Source of the DNA: Albidovulum sediminis
GTDB lineage: Bacteria > Pseudomonadota > Alphaproteobacteria > Rhodobacterales > Rhodobacteraceae
DNA length: 64,000 nucleotides
Assembly: GCF_025380365.1 (NCBI RefSeq)
Contig: NZ_JAOCQF010000007.1
Span: forward strand, 1 to 64,000
Reading direction: 5' to 3'
In this document: piece after piece, positions 1 to 8,695 of the stretch
Position numbering within the stretch: the stretch's first letter is position 1
Layout of the letters: each line of letters opens with the position of its first letter
Position numbers and translations under genes: made by a program
Notes under the pieces: generated by a model
Database searches by the model: none
Told to the model about the DNA's origin: nothing
The model's input: the letters and a program-made list of their open reading frames with translations, nothing else

Positions 1-268
1 CGATGTATGGGCGAGCCGGCCCGAACTTGCTCAGGGCCCGAATGCTCCCTCTGCACCACACAAATTGAGGATGACCCCTTTGACCAGACCTCGTCAGAAG
101 CGCGGTAAGCTGCCCGTTCCAATGGCCGATCTTTGCTGAGCGCTGTCATGCCACCGTGCCCTTCGAAACCTATTGAAGTCCGAATTGAAATTGAAATCAC
201 AAAGCAGAAAATTGCGCCGATTCCGGCGCTACCATCGTGAAAACTCGTCATAACCATGCAGTGAAATC
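1..268. other. Non-coding left edge
   Basis: I see no supported gene here. There is an in-frame stop at 251-253 just before the first coding region. A small hairpin with 6-bp arms (GCGCCG / CGGCGC) lies at 214-229. A short ATTGAAATTGAAATC direct repeat precedes it. Neither has an obvious function. Confidence 0.5.
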
Positions 269-1264
269 GTGAAGGAAAAGCGACAGTGGTTCCTGCCCGG
301 TCCGATCGAAGACGAGCCCGACGATCTGCCGCCCGGCCCCAGAGCCGAACCCCGCGCGACGGCGGTTCTTGATGACTGGCGGAAGGCCGAGGCGGGTCAT
401 GCCGCGCGGCTCGCCCGCGTCGCGGGGCGGATTGGCGCTCTGGACGAACGATTGAAGCGTGGGCCTGAGGGCTGGCGCCACAGGCTCGCCCTGATCGAAG
501 CAGCCGACCTAAGCTGGTTCGCAGGCGACCGCATCGGGCCGGATCGACTGGCGCTCTGGATCGCCCTGCGCCTGTCTGGAGTTCAAGACGACACGGCCGC
601 CTTGGCACGCGTCGGATGGGCGGTGCGACGCCTGACGGGAGGGCCAAGGCCGGAGGTGGACCTGGCCGCTTTTGTGGATCGCCGTGACCCTGAAAACTTG
701 GCGAATGAGGCGGAGTCCTTCGCGGATCGTGCGGGGGGTTGGCTGGACGTGATGGCGCAAGCTGCTGATCTCCACCCGATCAGCCGCGCCTGCATGGGGT
801 TCCACCTTTGGAGTTTGGCGGGTCTCGGGCAGCACGGAGACCGTGTGGAAGCGGCTGTAACGGCCGCGCGGATTGCGACCAGCGAGGGCAGGGGAGCGAT
901 ATTTGTCCCTCTCGCCATGGGCGGGGCAGGGGGGCTGCGCGCCGGTGGTACAGCCGCTGACCGACTGGTGCGATGGTTCGACGGGATGGAGTCGGCAAGC
1001 CGGACCGCGATGCGGCACCTCGACGACATCGAGGCTTGGTCAGCGCGGTCCGAAACCGAGATGGCCACGCTCTCGGGCAGGACACCCCCAGCCTTGCGCG
1101 CGGTGCTGACCGAATGGCCTCTTGTATCCGCCCCAATGGCTGAGGTGCTGACCGGCGCCAGCCGCGCCGCCGTCCAGCGCAACCTCGCCTGGATGGAGAC
1201 GCGGGGTCTAATCCGCGAGGTGACGGGGCAGGGGCGGTATCGGATGTGGCGCGCTGCGAATTGA
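269..1264 (+). CDS. RHE_PE00001/DUF1612-like winged-helix protein
   Basis: This 331-residue protein has no transmembrane segment or signal peptide. It starts at a GTG; an in-frame stop 18 bases upstream excludes a longer start. The N-terminal part is charged and helical. The last ~50 residues (about 280-331) look like a winged helix: a helix-turn-helix around SRAAVQRNLAWMETRGLI, then the wing-like VTGQGRYRMW. The same C-terminal design is seen in the DUF1612/RHE_PE00001 proteins of alphaproteobacterial plasmids, whose function is unknown. I infer a plasmid-associated DNA-binding protein. The neighbouring cobalt genes converge on it, so it does not share an operon with them. Family assignment is by resemblance only. 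Confidence 0.55.
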   Translation: MKEKRQWFLPGPIEDEPDDLPPGPRAEPRATAVLDDWRKAEAGHAARLARVAGRIGALDERLKRGPEGWRHRLALIEAADLSWFAGDRIGPDRLALWIALRLSGVQDDTAALARVGWAVRRLTGGPRPEVDLAAFVDRRDPENLANEAESFADRAGGWLDVMAQAADLHPISRACMGFHLWSLAGLGQHGDRVEAAVTAARIATSEGRGAIFVPLAMGGAGGLRAGGTAADRLVRWFDGMESASRTAMRHLDDIEAWSARSETEMATLSGRTPPALRAVLTEWPLVSAPMAEVLTGASRAAVQRNLAWMETRGLIREVTGQGRYRMWRAAN

Positions 1265-1287
1265 CAGCCCTTCACAGGCGTGGGGTG

Positions 1288-1377
1288 TCAGCCGTCCGGA
1301 AAAAAGTTGTCCTCAACATGCATCGTGCGGTTCAGGATGTGAAGGACGATGATCGGATCACCGCAAGACTGGAGCGC
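1288..1377 (-). pseudogene. Possible 3' remnant of a RelE/ParE toxin gene
   Basis: Minus-strand translation of this stretch reads about 28 codons to a TGA at 1290-1288. The peptide contains DPIIVLHILNRTMHVED, which resembles the closing strand and 'VLRILH.RMD' end of RelE/ParE toxins. No start or toxin core is present upstream, because the cbtA 3' end occupies that sequence in another frame. I read it as a toxin gene tail cut when the cobalt cassette arrived. The match is short and could be chance. Confidence 0.3.
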
Positions 1378-1399
1378 ATGCGTCGTTCCGACTGCTCTG

Positions 1400-2155
1400 T
1401 CAACGGGTATCAACAGCTTCTGCGACAGCAGTAGGTTGCTCCCGCCCGTCTTCCGGCATCAATCTGAAGAGAAGGGATGCGAGAGCAAGCCAACCGATCA
1501 GGCTCAGGCCGAGTACCCGGGCACTGTAGAGCGCGGCCAAATCCGGAGGAATGACCGGGACGGAAGCAGGTGGCTGCGGTGCCCCGAGAAGGTGGGGGGC
1601 CACCATCAAGGCAAGCCCTGCGAGACGCCCAGGCCAGGACTTGACCCCACTGGCGAGGAAAAGCCCCGCCACCGTCGCCGCCGCCGACATGACCCACCAC
1701 ATTTGCCTGTCCGACAGATCAGCGGCCAGCATGCCTGGCAACTCCGGTGGCAGTCCCAAGCTGGGTGACAGGGCGAAAGCAGCGAAGCCGGAAAGGGCGA
1801 GCGCGGGTGCAGAAATGCTGTGTGGACCCCACAGGGCACGGTGTGTTGCAAGAGCAGCTCCCGCGACCAGGCCAAAGCCTGACCAGGTCAAGACCAAAGT
1901 CAGGACCGTCAGGCCGTTTCGCACGACGATACCAACCTCTTCGTCAGCGTCGTCGGCATCGTGCGCAGGCAGGACAGGATCGCCACTCGATCCCGAGGGG
2001 TCATCTTGCGCCACCCCCATCAGGACAAGTTCGCCGGTCTCGTATCGCTCGGCTTCGATGATGAGTGGCTGGATCAGAAAAAACTGCAGAAAGGCAACCG
2101 CGAGACCTGTAATAGCACCCGCAATCACCCCGCCGGACAGCAGGGACCTCGTCAT
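1400..2155 (-). CDS. cbtA: CbtA cobalt transporter subunit
   Basis: This 251-residue membrane protein is the larger subunit of the CbtAB cobalt uptake system. It has about six hydrophobic segments: residues ~8-30, ~78-102, ~115-130, ~150-168, ~178-192 and ~220-238. A hydrophilic acidic loop lies between the first two (about 45-72). It follows cbtB by 18 bases, so the two are co-transcribed. Both lie downstream of a cobalamin riboswitch, so expression is expected to fall when B12 is plentiful. In bacteria that make B12, cobalt import serves corrin synthesis. Length and topology fit the family. Confidence 0.88.
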   Translation of the reverse strand: MTRSLLSGGVIAGAITGLAVAFLQFFLIQPLIIEAERYETGELVLMGVAQDDPSGSSGDPVLPAHDADDADEEVGIVVRNGLTVLTLVLTWSGFGLVAGAALATHRALWGPHSISAPALALSGFAAFALSPSLGLPPELPGMLAADLSDRQMWWVMSAAATVAGLFLASGVKSWPGRLAGLALMVAPHLLGAPQPPASVPVIPPDLAALYSARVLGLSLIGWLALASLLFRLMPEDGREQPTAVAEAVDTR

Positions 2156-2173
2156 GTCAGCGAACTCGATCTG

Positions 2174-2350
2174 TCAGTGGCAGGGAAAGCCAGTGGCGTG
2201 GCGGGTATCATGTGTTGCGGAATGCAGCGCATCTGAAGAGGCAAAACCTGCCGCAAAGATGAGAAACGTACCAAGGACAGCACTGGTCAGGATGGGCCGA
2301 ACCAGACCTGCGTGCTGTACGGACGCGGTGGAAAGAGTGGTGGCAAACAT
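2174..2350 (-). CDS. cbtB: CbtB cobalt transporter small subunit
   Basis: This is a 58-residue single-span protein. The ATG at 2350 was chosen because GGAGAAAC precedes it by a few bases and because any longer reading would run into the riboswitch. One transmembrane helix covers residues ~20-38. The C-terminus is His-rich (HSATHDTRH...H), matching the conserved metal-binding tail of CbtB. It is the first gene of the riboswitch-controlled cbtB-cbtA unit. Small proteins of this kind deliver or gate Co(II) for CbtA; the exact mechanism is not established. Confidence 0.88.
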   Translation of the reverse strand: MFATTLSTASVQHAGLVRPILTSAVLGTFLIFAAGFASSDALHSATHDTRHATGFPCH

Positions 2351-2360
2351 GATGTTTCTC

Positions 2361-2545
2361 CGCCCGTCACACCCGACGGGATTGGGGTTAAGCCTCCTGT
2401 CTGGCCGGTCTCCTGGCTCACGGTCACTGCAACCCTTCGCCTTCCCGGGCAGTTGCCCAGTGGCATATCGAAGGGCCACTACCGCATACAGTCGCGGGGG
2501 CGGCTGAGGCGTCGGGTGCCGCTATTGGGTCCACCCTTCCTCATT
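2361..2545 (-). promoter_or_regulatory. Cobalamin riboswitch controlling cbtBA
   Basis: Read on the minus strand, the leader holds the landmarks of the adenosylcobalamin riboswitch in order: CGCCCCCGCGACTG, GCCACTGGGCAACTGCC, GGGAAGGCG, then the B12 box with GAGCCAGGAGACCGGCC at about 2403-2423. A hairpin CCCGTC/GACGGG (about 2363-2380) follows and ends just before the cbtB ribosome-binding site. This suggests translational control by masking the Shine-Dalgarno. The ends of the element are approximate. Confidence 0.93.
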
Positions 2546-2618
2546 CCCGATTGAGTTCGGGGACTCTGCATCCCATGAACACCAAACATGATCACGATCA
2601 TGCGCAGGCCGTAGAATG

Positions 2619-3089
2619 TCAATGCGCTTGAAGCCCGGCAGCCTTTTCGGAGCGGGACGCGGGAGTTCGTTCATCCTCGCCCCCATTACTGCCTTGATCG
2701 GGGCCATTCACGAGGTCTGCTAGGATCGGACAGTCCGGGCGGTGATCGCCGCAGCACGCATCTGCCAGATGACGAAGCGTGTCCATCATTGCCTGCATTT
2801 CACGAATTCGAACTTCAAGACCGGCGATCTGCTCAAGCGCAATCTGTTTCACATCGGCGCTCTGCCGTGAACGATCCTGCCAGAGCGCCAGCAACTCCTC
2901 GATCTTCTCGACGGAGAAGCCCAGATCCCGCGCCCTTCGGATGAAGCGCAGAAGCTGAACATCGGTCATCGTATAGACGCGATATCCTGCAACCGTCCTT
3001 CCTGCTGCCGGAATGAGACCGATCGACTCATAGTAGCGGATCATTTTGGCAGAAACGCCCGAAGATTTTGAAGCTTCACCGATGTTCAA
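2619..3089 (-). CDS. cueR: CueR-type copper-responsive MerR regulator
   Basis: This 156-residue MerR-family activator has an N-terminal winged helix (IGEASKSSGVSAKMIRYYE), a coiled dimerisation helix (~80-115) and a metal loop CCGDHRPDC. The first position that is Cys in divalent-metal sensors is Ser here (RQSADV). A Ser there plus two loop cysteines eight residues apart is the Cu(I)/Ag(I) signature. The start is a TTG at 3089, chosen because AAGGAGG lies just upstream and overlaps the copA stop. It is co-transcribed with copA, so it should amplify its own synthesis. It is the likely reader of the three TTGACC-type promoters at 5614-5644, 5683-5713 and 11086-11116. Confidence 0.92.
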   Translation of the reverse strand: MNIGEASKSSGVSAKMIRYYESIGLIPAAGRTVAGYRVYTMTDVQLLRFIRRARDLGFSVEKIEELLALWQDRSRQSADVKQIALEQIAGLEVRIREMQAMMDTLRHLADACCGDHRPDCPILADLVNGPDQGSNGGEDERTPASRSEKAAGLQAH

Positions 3090-3101
3090 CTCAGGGCCTC
3101 C

Positions 3102-5579
3102 TTACACGGCGATTGAAGGTGCAAAGCGCCGCAGTCGCAGAGCGTTGCCAAGGACGAAGACCGACGATAGCGCCATCGCGGCGGCGGCGAAGATCGGCGA
3201 CAGCAGGATTCCGAAGGCGGGCCAGAGCGCGCCTGCCGCAACCGGGATCAGTAGGGCGTTGTAGATGAAGGCCCAGAACAGGTTCTGGCGGATGTTGCGT
3301 ATGGTTGCCTTGGACAGCGCGATGGCATCCGAAACCGCAGTCAGCCTGCCCGACATCAGTACGACGTCCGCCGCCTCGATGGCAATGTCGGTGCCGGTGC
3401 CGACGGCAAGGCCCACATCCGCTTCGGCCAGGGCGGGCGCATCGTTGATCCCGTCGCCGACATACGCCAGCGCGCCCAGTGCCTTCAGACGTTTCACAGC
3501 AGCGACCTTGCCGTCGGGCAGCACCTCGGCCACAACTTCGTCGATGCCAAGCTGGCGGGCGATGGCGTTCGCCGTGCGGCCATTGTCGCCGGTGATCATG
3601 GCAACCTTCAGCCCCAGCAGGTGCAATGCCTGGATCGCCTGCGGCGTGGTTTCCTTGATTGGGTCCGCAACGGCGATGATCGCGGCAAGCTTGCCGTCGA
3701 TGGCGGCATAGAGCGGTGACTTGCCCTCGTCGCCGAGCCGGGTCGCGGTATCGCCGAAGCCCGAGACATCGAGGCCGAGCTTGACCATGTAGCGGTCGGC
3801 GCCGACGTCGACCCGCTGTCCGCCCGCCGCCGCCGTCACACCGAAACCGGTGACGGAATCGAAGGCAGTGACCTCGGGAAGGATCAGGCCCTCGGCTTCG
3901 GCCGCGGCGACGATGGCGCGGGCGATCGGATGCTCGGACTTCGCTTCGACAGCCGCCACCACTGCCAGCACTGCGGCCCGGTCGAAGCCCGGCGCCAGCG
4001 CCATGTCGGTCAGGCGCGGCTTGCCCTCGGTCAGGGTACCGGTCTTGTCGAACGCGACCACCTTGACGCTCTGCAAGGCTTGGAGGGCCTCACCCTTGCG
4101 GAAGAGCACGCCCATTTCGGCACCACGCCCGGTGCCGACCATGATCGACGTTGGCGTGGCCAGACCCATGGCGCAGGGGCAGGCAATGATGAGGACGGCG
4201 ACGGCGTTGACCAGGCCGAAGGTCAGGGCCGGATCAGGCCCGAAGATCAGCCAGACGGCGAAGGTCAGCACGGCAAGCGCCATAACCACGGGAACGAACC
4301 ACATCGTCACGCGGTCGACCAGCGCCTGAATCGGCAGCTTTCCGCCTTGCGCGGCTTCGACCATGCGGATGATCTGAGCCAGCATCGTGGCCTCACCCAC
4401 TGCCGTCGCCCGGAAACTGAACGCGCCGGTCTGGTTTACTGTGCCGCCGGTCACTGTGCTGCCCGGTGCCTTCTCGACCGGCACGGGCTCGCCAGAGATC
4501 ATGCTTTCGTCGATCCAGCTTGTGCCTTCCGTCACCTCGCCGTCGACCGGCACCCGCTCGCCGGGGCGGACCTCGACGACATCACCGGGGCGGACTTCTG
4601 CGACCGGAACTTCGATAAGCCCGCCGTTACGGAGGACACGCGCAGTCTTGGCCTGAAGCCCGACCAGCCGCTTGATCGCCTCGGATGTACGGCCCTTTGC
4701 GCGGGCTTCAAGCAGACGACCAAGGAGGATCAATGTGACGATGACTGCCGCCGCCTCGAAATAGACATTCTGGGTGCCTGGGGGCAGGACGTCGGGCGCA
4801 AAGGTTGCCACCAGGGAATAGCCGAAGGCAGCCAACGTTCCGACCGCGACCAGGCTGTTCATGTCAGGCGCCAGACGCGCCAGGGCCGGAAACCCCTTGC
4901 GGTAAAACCTGAGGCCAGGACCAAGAAGGACTACGGTCGTCAAGGCGAACTGAATGTACCAGCTGTTCTGCATGCCAATGCTGTTCATCACCGCCATGTG
5001 GACCCACAAGAACAGATGTGATCCCATCTCGAGGACAAACACCGGCAGCGTCAGAGCCGCAGCAAAAAGCACATCGCGCCTCAATGCGGCTTCCTCGGCC
5101 GTTTTCTTCGCGGCGGACTCTTCTGACATGATGGCGGTTTCGGCCGCTGCCCGCGCTTCGTACCCCGCATCCGCGATTGCGCCGATCAGGGCGGCAAGGT
5201 CCGCCGTTCCGGTGACCGTGGCGCGTTCCGTGGCCAGATTGACATTGGCTACGGTCACGCCGGGTACCGTCTTCAAGGCCCGCTCCACCCGTGCCACACA
5301 GGAGGCGCAGGTCATACCCTCGATGACGATATCTATCGGACGCGTTGGCACATCATAGCCCGCGTCCTCGATTGCCTTGACCAGAGCCGATCGGTCCAGG
5401 TCCGATCCGATGACTTCTGCCCGTTCCGTCGCGAGGTTGACGGCTGCAGTTTTGACCCCGGGGACCGCCTGAAGAGCGCGCTCAACGCGCCCGACACAGG
5501 ATGCGCAGGTCATGCCTTCGACGTCGATCACGATCTTGCCGAGATCCGCCGTGGCGTTATGAAGGGTTTGTATGTTCAT
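3102..5579 (-). CDS. copA: CopA Cu(I)-exporting P1B-type ATPase
   Basis: This 825-residue inner-membrane pump moves Cu(I)/Ag(I) from cytosol to periplasm. Two N-terminal HMA domains each carry GMTCASC (Cys25/28 and Cys91/94). They are followed by eight predicted membrane helices, the CPC motif in IACPCAMG, the phosphorylation loop DKTGTLT and the hinge [10 protein letters not shown]. The ATG at 5579 is preferred over upstream Met codons because GGAGTG lies ~6 bases before it. The CueR-type promoter places transcription start between the longer candidate and this ATG. cueR follows 12 bases downstream. A divergent copZ operon shares the intergenic region. Confidence 0.96.
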   Translation of the reverse strand: MNIQTLHNATADLGKIVIDVEGMTCASCVGRVERALQAVPGVKTAAVNLATERAEVIGSDLDRSALVKAIEDAGYDVPTRPIDIVIEGMTCASCVARVERALKTVPGVTVANVNLATERATVTGTADLAALIGAIADAGYEARAAAETAIMSEESAAKKTAEEAALRRDVLFAAALTLPVFVLEMGSHLFLWVHMAVMNSIGMQNSWYIQFALTTVVLLGPGLRFYRKGFPALARLAPDMNSLVAVGTLAAFGYSLVATFAPDVLPPGTQNVYFEAAAVIVTLILLGRLLEARAKGRTSEAIKRLVGLQAKTARVLRNGGLIEVPVAEVRPGDVVEVRPGERVPVDGEVTEGTSWIDESMISGEPVPVEKAPGSTVTGGTVNQTGAFSFRATAVGEATMLAQIIRMVEAAQGGKLPIQALVDRVTMWFVPVVMALAVLTFAVWLIFGPDPALTFGLVNAVAVLIIACPCAMGLATPTSIMVGTGRGAEMGVLFRKGEALQALQSVKVVAFDKTGTLTEGKPRLTDMALAPGFDRAAVLAVVAAVEAKSEHPIARAIVAAAEAEGLILPEVTAFDSVTGFGVTAAAGGQRVDVGADRYMVKLGLDVSGFGDTATRLGDEGKSPLYAAIDGKLAAIIAVADPIKETTPQAIQALHLLGLKVAMITGDNGRTANAIARQLGIDEVVAEVLPDGKVAAVKRLKALGALAYVGDGINDAPALAEADVGLAVGTGTDIAIEAADVVLMSGRLTAVSDAIALSKATIRNIRQNLFWAFIYNALLIPVAAGALWPAFGILLSPIFAAAAMALSSVFVLGNALRLRRFAPSIAV

Positions 5580-5613
5580 AGCGGCACTCCAGTGTCGAGG
5601 TACTCCGCTGATT

Positions 5614-5644
5614 GAGATAGGGCTTCCCATGATGGTAAGGTCAA
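5614..5644 (-). promoter_or_regulatory. CueR-type promoter of copA-cueR
   Basis: On the minus strand, TTGACC (5644-5639) is followed by 19 bases and TATCTC (5619-5614). The spacer holds the dyad CTTACCATCATGGGAAG. The 19-bp spacing and dyad are typical of promoters that MerR-family activators untwist, and the CCTT...GGAAG arms match CueR sites. Confidence 0.85.
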
Positions 5645-5682
5645 GCCCTGATTTCAATTTGTCTGTTCACGGATTTGTTCCC

Positions 5683-5713
5683 TTGACCTTACAACGGTGG
5701 GAAGGCCCATATC
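5683..5713 (+). promoter_or_regulatory. CueR-type promoter of copZ operon
   Basis: TTGACC at 5683-5688 and CATATC at 5708-5713 are separated by 19 bases that hold the dyad CCTTACAACGGTGGGAAGG (5687-5705). It faces the plus-strand copZ-DUF305-copB genes and is back-to-back with the copA promoter. Confidence 0.85.
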
Positions 5714-5748
5714 GAGGTGCATGAGGCGACTGTCCAAAGGAGACACTC

Positions 5749-5937
5749 ATGCAGTTCCATATCGAGAACATGACCTGCGGCGGCTGCGCGCGCAGCGTCA
5801 CCAAGGCGATCCAGGCGGTAGACCCCTCCGCCGAGGTGAGCGCGGATCCGGCCTCGCACAAGGTCGAAGTGAAATCAGCGGCTTCTCGCGACCGGTTGGT
5901 CGCGGCGCTGACCGAGGTCGGCTACGCGCCTGCCTGA
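5749..5937 (+). CDS. copZ: CopZ-like copper chaperone (single HMA domain)
   Basis: This 62-residue protein is one heavy-metal-associated domain (beta-alpha-beta-beta-alpha-beta) with the Cu(I)-binding loop MTCGGC at residues 9-14. It would carry Cu(I) in the cytosol to the HMA domains of CopA or to CueR. The start has the strong site AAAGGAGACACTC. It is the first gene after the CueR-type promoter and precedes the DUF305 gene by 29 bases. The conserved aromatic near the end (GYAP) is typical of this fold. Confidence 0.9.
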   Translation: MQFHIENMTCGGCARSVTKAIQAVDPSAEVSADPASHKVEVKSAASRDRLVAALTEVGYAPA

Positions 5938-5966
5938 CAAAACATAATCATCGAAGGAAAATCTGA

Positions 5967-6392
5967 ATGAACAAACGTACTCTCGCGCTGTCTATTGCGG
6001 CAGTTGCTGTTGTCGGCGGGATCGCATTTGCCCAGCAAACCATGGAGGGCATGGATCACTCCAACATGGGTGGCATGGGCATGGGGGATATGGGCATGAT
6101 GAGCCATGCTTCCATGATTCCGGCAGAGTTGGCCGACAATCCGGCTGTGCAGGCCTACGCGGCGGCAATGGACCAGATGATGGCGGACATGATGGTGCCT
6201 TATACCGGGGACGCTGACGTGGACTTCGTGCGAGGCATGATTCCGCACCATGAAGCTGCGGTCGCGATGGCGCGAATCCAGCTGAAGCATGGCACGGACC
6301 CGGAAATCAGAAAGCTCTCGGAAGAGGTGATCGCGGCTCAGGAGGCCGAGATCGCCGAGATGAAGGCCTGGCTCGCGGCTCGCGGGTTGTAA
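5967..6392 (+). CDS. DUF305 periplasmic copper-binding protein (CopM-like)
   Basis: This 141-residue exported protein has a signal peptide (residues 1-22, cleavage near AFA-QQ). A Met/His-rich patch ([17 protein letters not shown], about 29-47) follows. The ferritin-like DUF305 domain has the conserved [16 protein letters not shown] motif and a C-terminal helix [14 protein letters not shown]. Family members such as cyanobacterial CopM bind Cu(I)/Cu(II) in the periplasm. GAAGGAAAATCTG supplies the ribosome site. It sits between copZ and copB in one operon and probably buffers periplasmic copper. The MDHSxM patch recurs in three other proteins of this window. Confidence 0.88.
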   Translation: MNKRTLALSIAAVAVVGGIAFAQQTMEGMDHSNMGGMGMGDMGMMSHASMIPAELADNPAVQAYAAAMDQMMADMMVPYTGDADVDFVRGMIPHHEAAVAMARIQLKHGTDPEIRKLSEEVIAAQEAEIAEMKAWLAARGL

Positions 6393-6491
6393 GGCGCTTC
6401 AGTGGCGGCAGGGTGGCCCGCTCCCGGCCATCCTGCCGTCCGACCTGACACACAGCGACCGTCTGGCCGCATCGGTCTAGGGATTATTGCC

Positions 6492-8567
6492 ATGACGGCT
6501 GAGAATGGACACGCAAACCACCACGACCATCAAGTTGGGCACGCGGCGAAGTCGAACAAGAGCGAACTCCGGTCCGGTGCTGGCGGGCATTCGAGCCACA
6601 AGGCCGGGCACGCTGGCATGGTCGACGACTACCGCAGGCGCTTCTGGTTGGCGTTGGCTCTCACGATCCCGGTTTTGGTCCTGTCCCCAATGGTCCGCGA
6701 TTTTGTCGGGCAAGGCATGGCACGCTTGCTTGCCGGTGAAGAGTGGATCGCACTGAGCCTGTCATCTGTGATCTACTTCTGGGCAGGATGGCCCTTCCTT
6801 AAGGGCGCCGGTCCTGAAATCCGCGCTGGCCGTCCAGGAATGATGACGCTGGTCGCGCTTGCCATCTCGACAGCCTATTTCTACTCGGCTGCCGTCACAC
6901 TGGGACTGCCCGGCGGAGAGCCGTTCTATTGGGAACTGGCCACGCTCGTCACGATCATGCTTTTGGGGCATTGGCTTGAGATGCGGTCCATCCTCGGCGC
7001 TTCTCGCGCTTTGGAGGAACTGGTACGCCTGCTGCCCGATACCGCACTGCGGGTGACCGCGGACGGTGGAACGGAGGACGTGCCCGTCGCGGCCTTAATC
7101 GCCGGCGACCGGGTCGTGATCCGCCCCGGTGCCAAGGTGCCGGTCGATGGAAAGATCATCGAAGGCACATCATCCTTCAACGAGGCCATGCTGACCGGGG
7201 AATCGAAACCTGTCGCGCGGTCTGCCGGCGAGGCTGTCATCGGCGGTGCGGTAAATGGCGAAGGTGCCGTCACCATCGAGGTGAAGGCGACGGGCGAGGC
7301 AACCTACCTGTCGCAGGTCATCGCCATGGTGAAAGCAGCACAGGAAAGCCGCTCGCGCACACAGGATCTGGCCTCGCGCGCCGCAACTGTCCTGACCTGG
7401 ATTGCCATCACCGTCGGCCTCGGATCGTTCGGTTACTGGTATGCGGTCGGGGCGGGGGCCACCTTTGCGCTTGAGCGGATGGTGACAGTCATGGTCATCG
7501 CGTGTCCGCATGCGCTCGGCCTTGCCGTGCCGCTTGTCGTGGCCGTCTCGACGTCGCTGGCGGCGCGCAACGGACTGCTGATCCGCGACCGTGCAGCCTT
7601 TGAGCGTGCGCGGGATCTGAATGCCGTGGTCTTCGACAAGACCGGCACCCTGACCGAAGGCAGGTTCGGCGTCAGCGATCTGGTTTTGCTGCAAGGTGGC
7701 GACGAGACGACCGCTTTGCGTGTTGCGGCTTCGGTTGAAAGCCAGTCGCAGCATCCGATCGCTACCGGGATTGTCGCCGCCGCAAAAGCCCGTGGCATAG
7801 ACTTTCCGGCCCCGGAAGGCTTGCAGAGCATCACGGGTGCGGGGGTTACGGCACGTGTGGACGGGCGGGAGGTCGGCATCGTCAGCCCTGGTCATCTTCG
7901 GCGGCAAGGCCGACCCGTGACCGACCCGCGCCTCGCCCTGCTGGAGGAGGCAGGCAAGACCGTCGTGGTGCTGGAGGTCGGCGGCCAGCCCTATGCGTTG
8001 CTGGCTTTGGCAGACATCGTGCGCGCGCAATCGCGTGATGTCGTGGCACGTCTCAAGGATAGGGGTGTCAGGTCCATCATGATGACGGGAGACGCGGAGG
8101 GGGTCGCGAAATCGGTCGCTGCAGAACTCGGCCTCGATGAATATTTCGCACAGGTCCTCCCGGAGCAGAAGGCGGCCCACGTGAAAGAACTTCGCGCCCG
8201 GGGTCTGAAGGTTGCAATGGTTGGAGACGGGGTGAACGACGCGCCGGCGCTCGTCGAAGCCGATCTTGGAATTGCCATTGGTGCGGGCACGGATGTCGCC
8301 GTGGAATCCGCCGACGTGGTCCTGGTGCGTTCTGACCCACGGGATGTGGAGGCCATTCTTGGCCTGTCCCGAGCGACGTATTCGAAGATGGTGCAGAACC
8401 TGATCTGGGCGACCGGATACAACGCATTTGCCATTCCAATGGCTGCTGGCATCACGTTCGGCACCGGCTTCCTGATGACACCTGCAGTCGGCGCCGTATT
8501 CATGTCGGCATCGACCATTATTGTAGCGATCAATGCACAACTCCTGCGGCGATACAGATCGAACTAA
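6492..8567 (+). CDS. copB: CopB-type copper-transporting P1B ATPase (CPH motif)
   Basis: This 691-residue pump has an N-terminal His-rich region in place of HMA domains (NHHDHQVGHA...GHSSHKAGHAG, residues ~8-42). It then has membrane helices, CPH in [19 protein letters not shown] and GDGVNDAPAL. The CPH ion site marks the CopB (P1B-3) group, linked to Cu(II)/Cu(I)/Ag export, as opposed to the CPC of CopA. I chose the ATG at 6492; a GTG at 6402 would add 30 unrelated residues with no family resemblance. It closes the copZ operon. Two ATPases of different type give complementary ion ranges. Confidence 0.93.
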   Translation: MTAENGHANHHDHQVGHAAKSNKSELRSGAGGHSSHKAGHAGMVDDYRRRFWLALALTIPVLVLSPMVRDFVGQGMARLLAGEEWIALSLSSVIYFWAGWPFLKGAGPEIRAGRPGMMTLVALAISTAYFYSAAVTLGLPGGEPFYWELATLVTIMLLGHWLEMRSILGASRALEELVRLLPDTALRVTADGGTEDVPVAALIAGDRVVIRPGAKVPVDGKIIEGTSSFNEAMLTGESKPVARSAGEAVIGGAVNGEGAVTIEVKATGEATYLSQVIAMVKAAQESRSRTQDLASRAATVLTWIAITVGLGSFGYWYAVGAGATFALERMVTVMVIACPHALGLAVPLVVAVSTSLAARNGLLIRDRAAFERARDLNAVVFDKTGTLTEGRFGVSDLVLLQGGDETTALRVAASVESQSQHPIATGIVAAAKARGIDFPAPEGLQSITGAGVTARVDGREVGIVSPGHLRRQGRPVTDPRLALLEEAGKTVVVLEVGGQPYALLALADIVRAQSRDVVARLKDRGVRSIMMTGDAEGVAKSVAAELGLDEYFAQVLPEQKAAHVKELRARGLKVAMVGDGVNDAPALVEADLGIAIGAGTDVAVESADVVLVRSDPRDVEAILGLSRATYSKMVQNLIWATGYNAFAIPMAAGITFGTGFLMTPAVGAVFMSASTIIVAINAQLLRRYRSN

Positions 8568-8581
8568 GGCGACATTGAGCG

Positions 8582-8620
8582 CCTAGCAAGACCAAGCGTG
8601 CTTTTCAGTAAGTTGCTAGG
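8582..8620. repeat. Inverted repeat downstream of copB
   Basis: CCTAGCAA (8582-8589) and TTGCTAGG (8613-8620) are perfect 8-bp arms around a 23-base loop. GCGC flanks both sides, with a bulge on the right. It lies between the convergent copB and the 8696-9283 gene. There is no T-run, so a classical terminator is doubtful. Confidence 0.4.
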
Positions 8621-8695
8621 TGAGGCGCGATCAATCCTGAATGGCCATGCAAGCCATGCCGAGCGGGAACTTGAAGCACGCTGCGGTGCGCTCTT

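Noticed and set aside
1551-2507. Plus-strand frame over cbtA, cbtB and the riboswitch
   Set aside because: CbtA, CbtB and a cobalamin riboswitch are clear on the minus strand, so this frame is a shadow.
7170-8540. 456-codon minus-strand frame opposite copB
   Set aside because: Antisense of a complete P-type ATPase; no recognisable motif.
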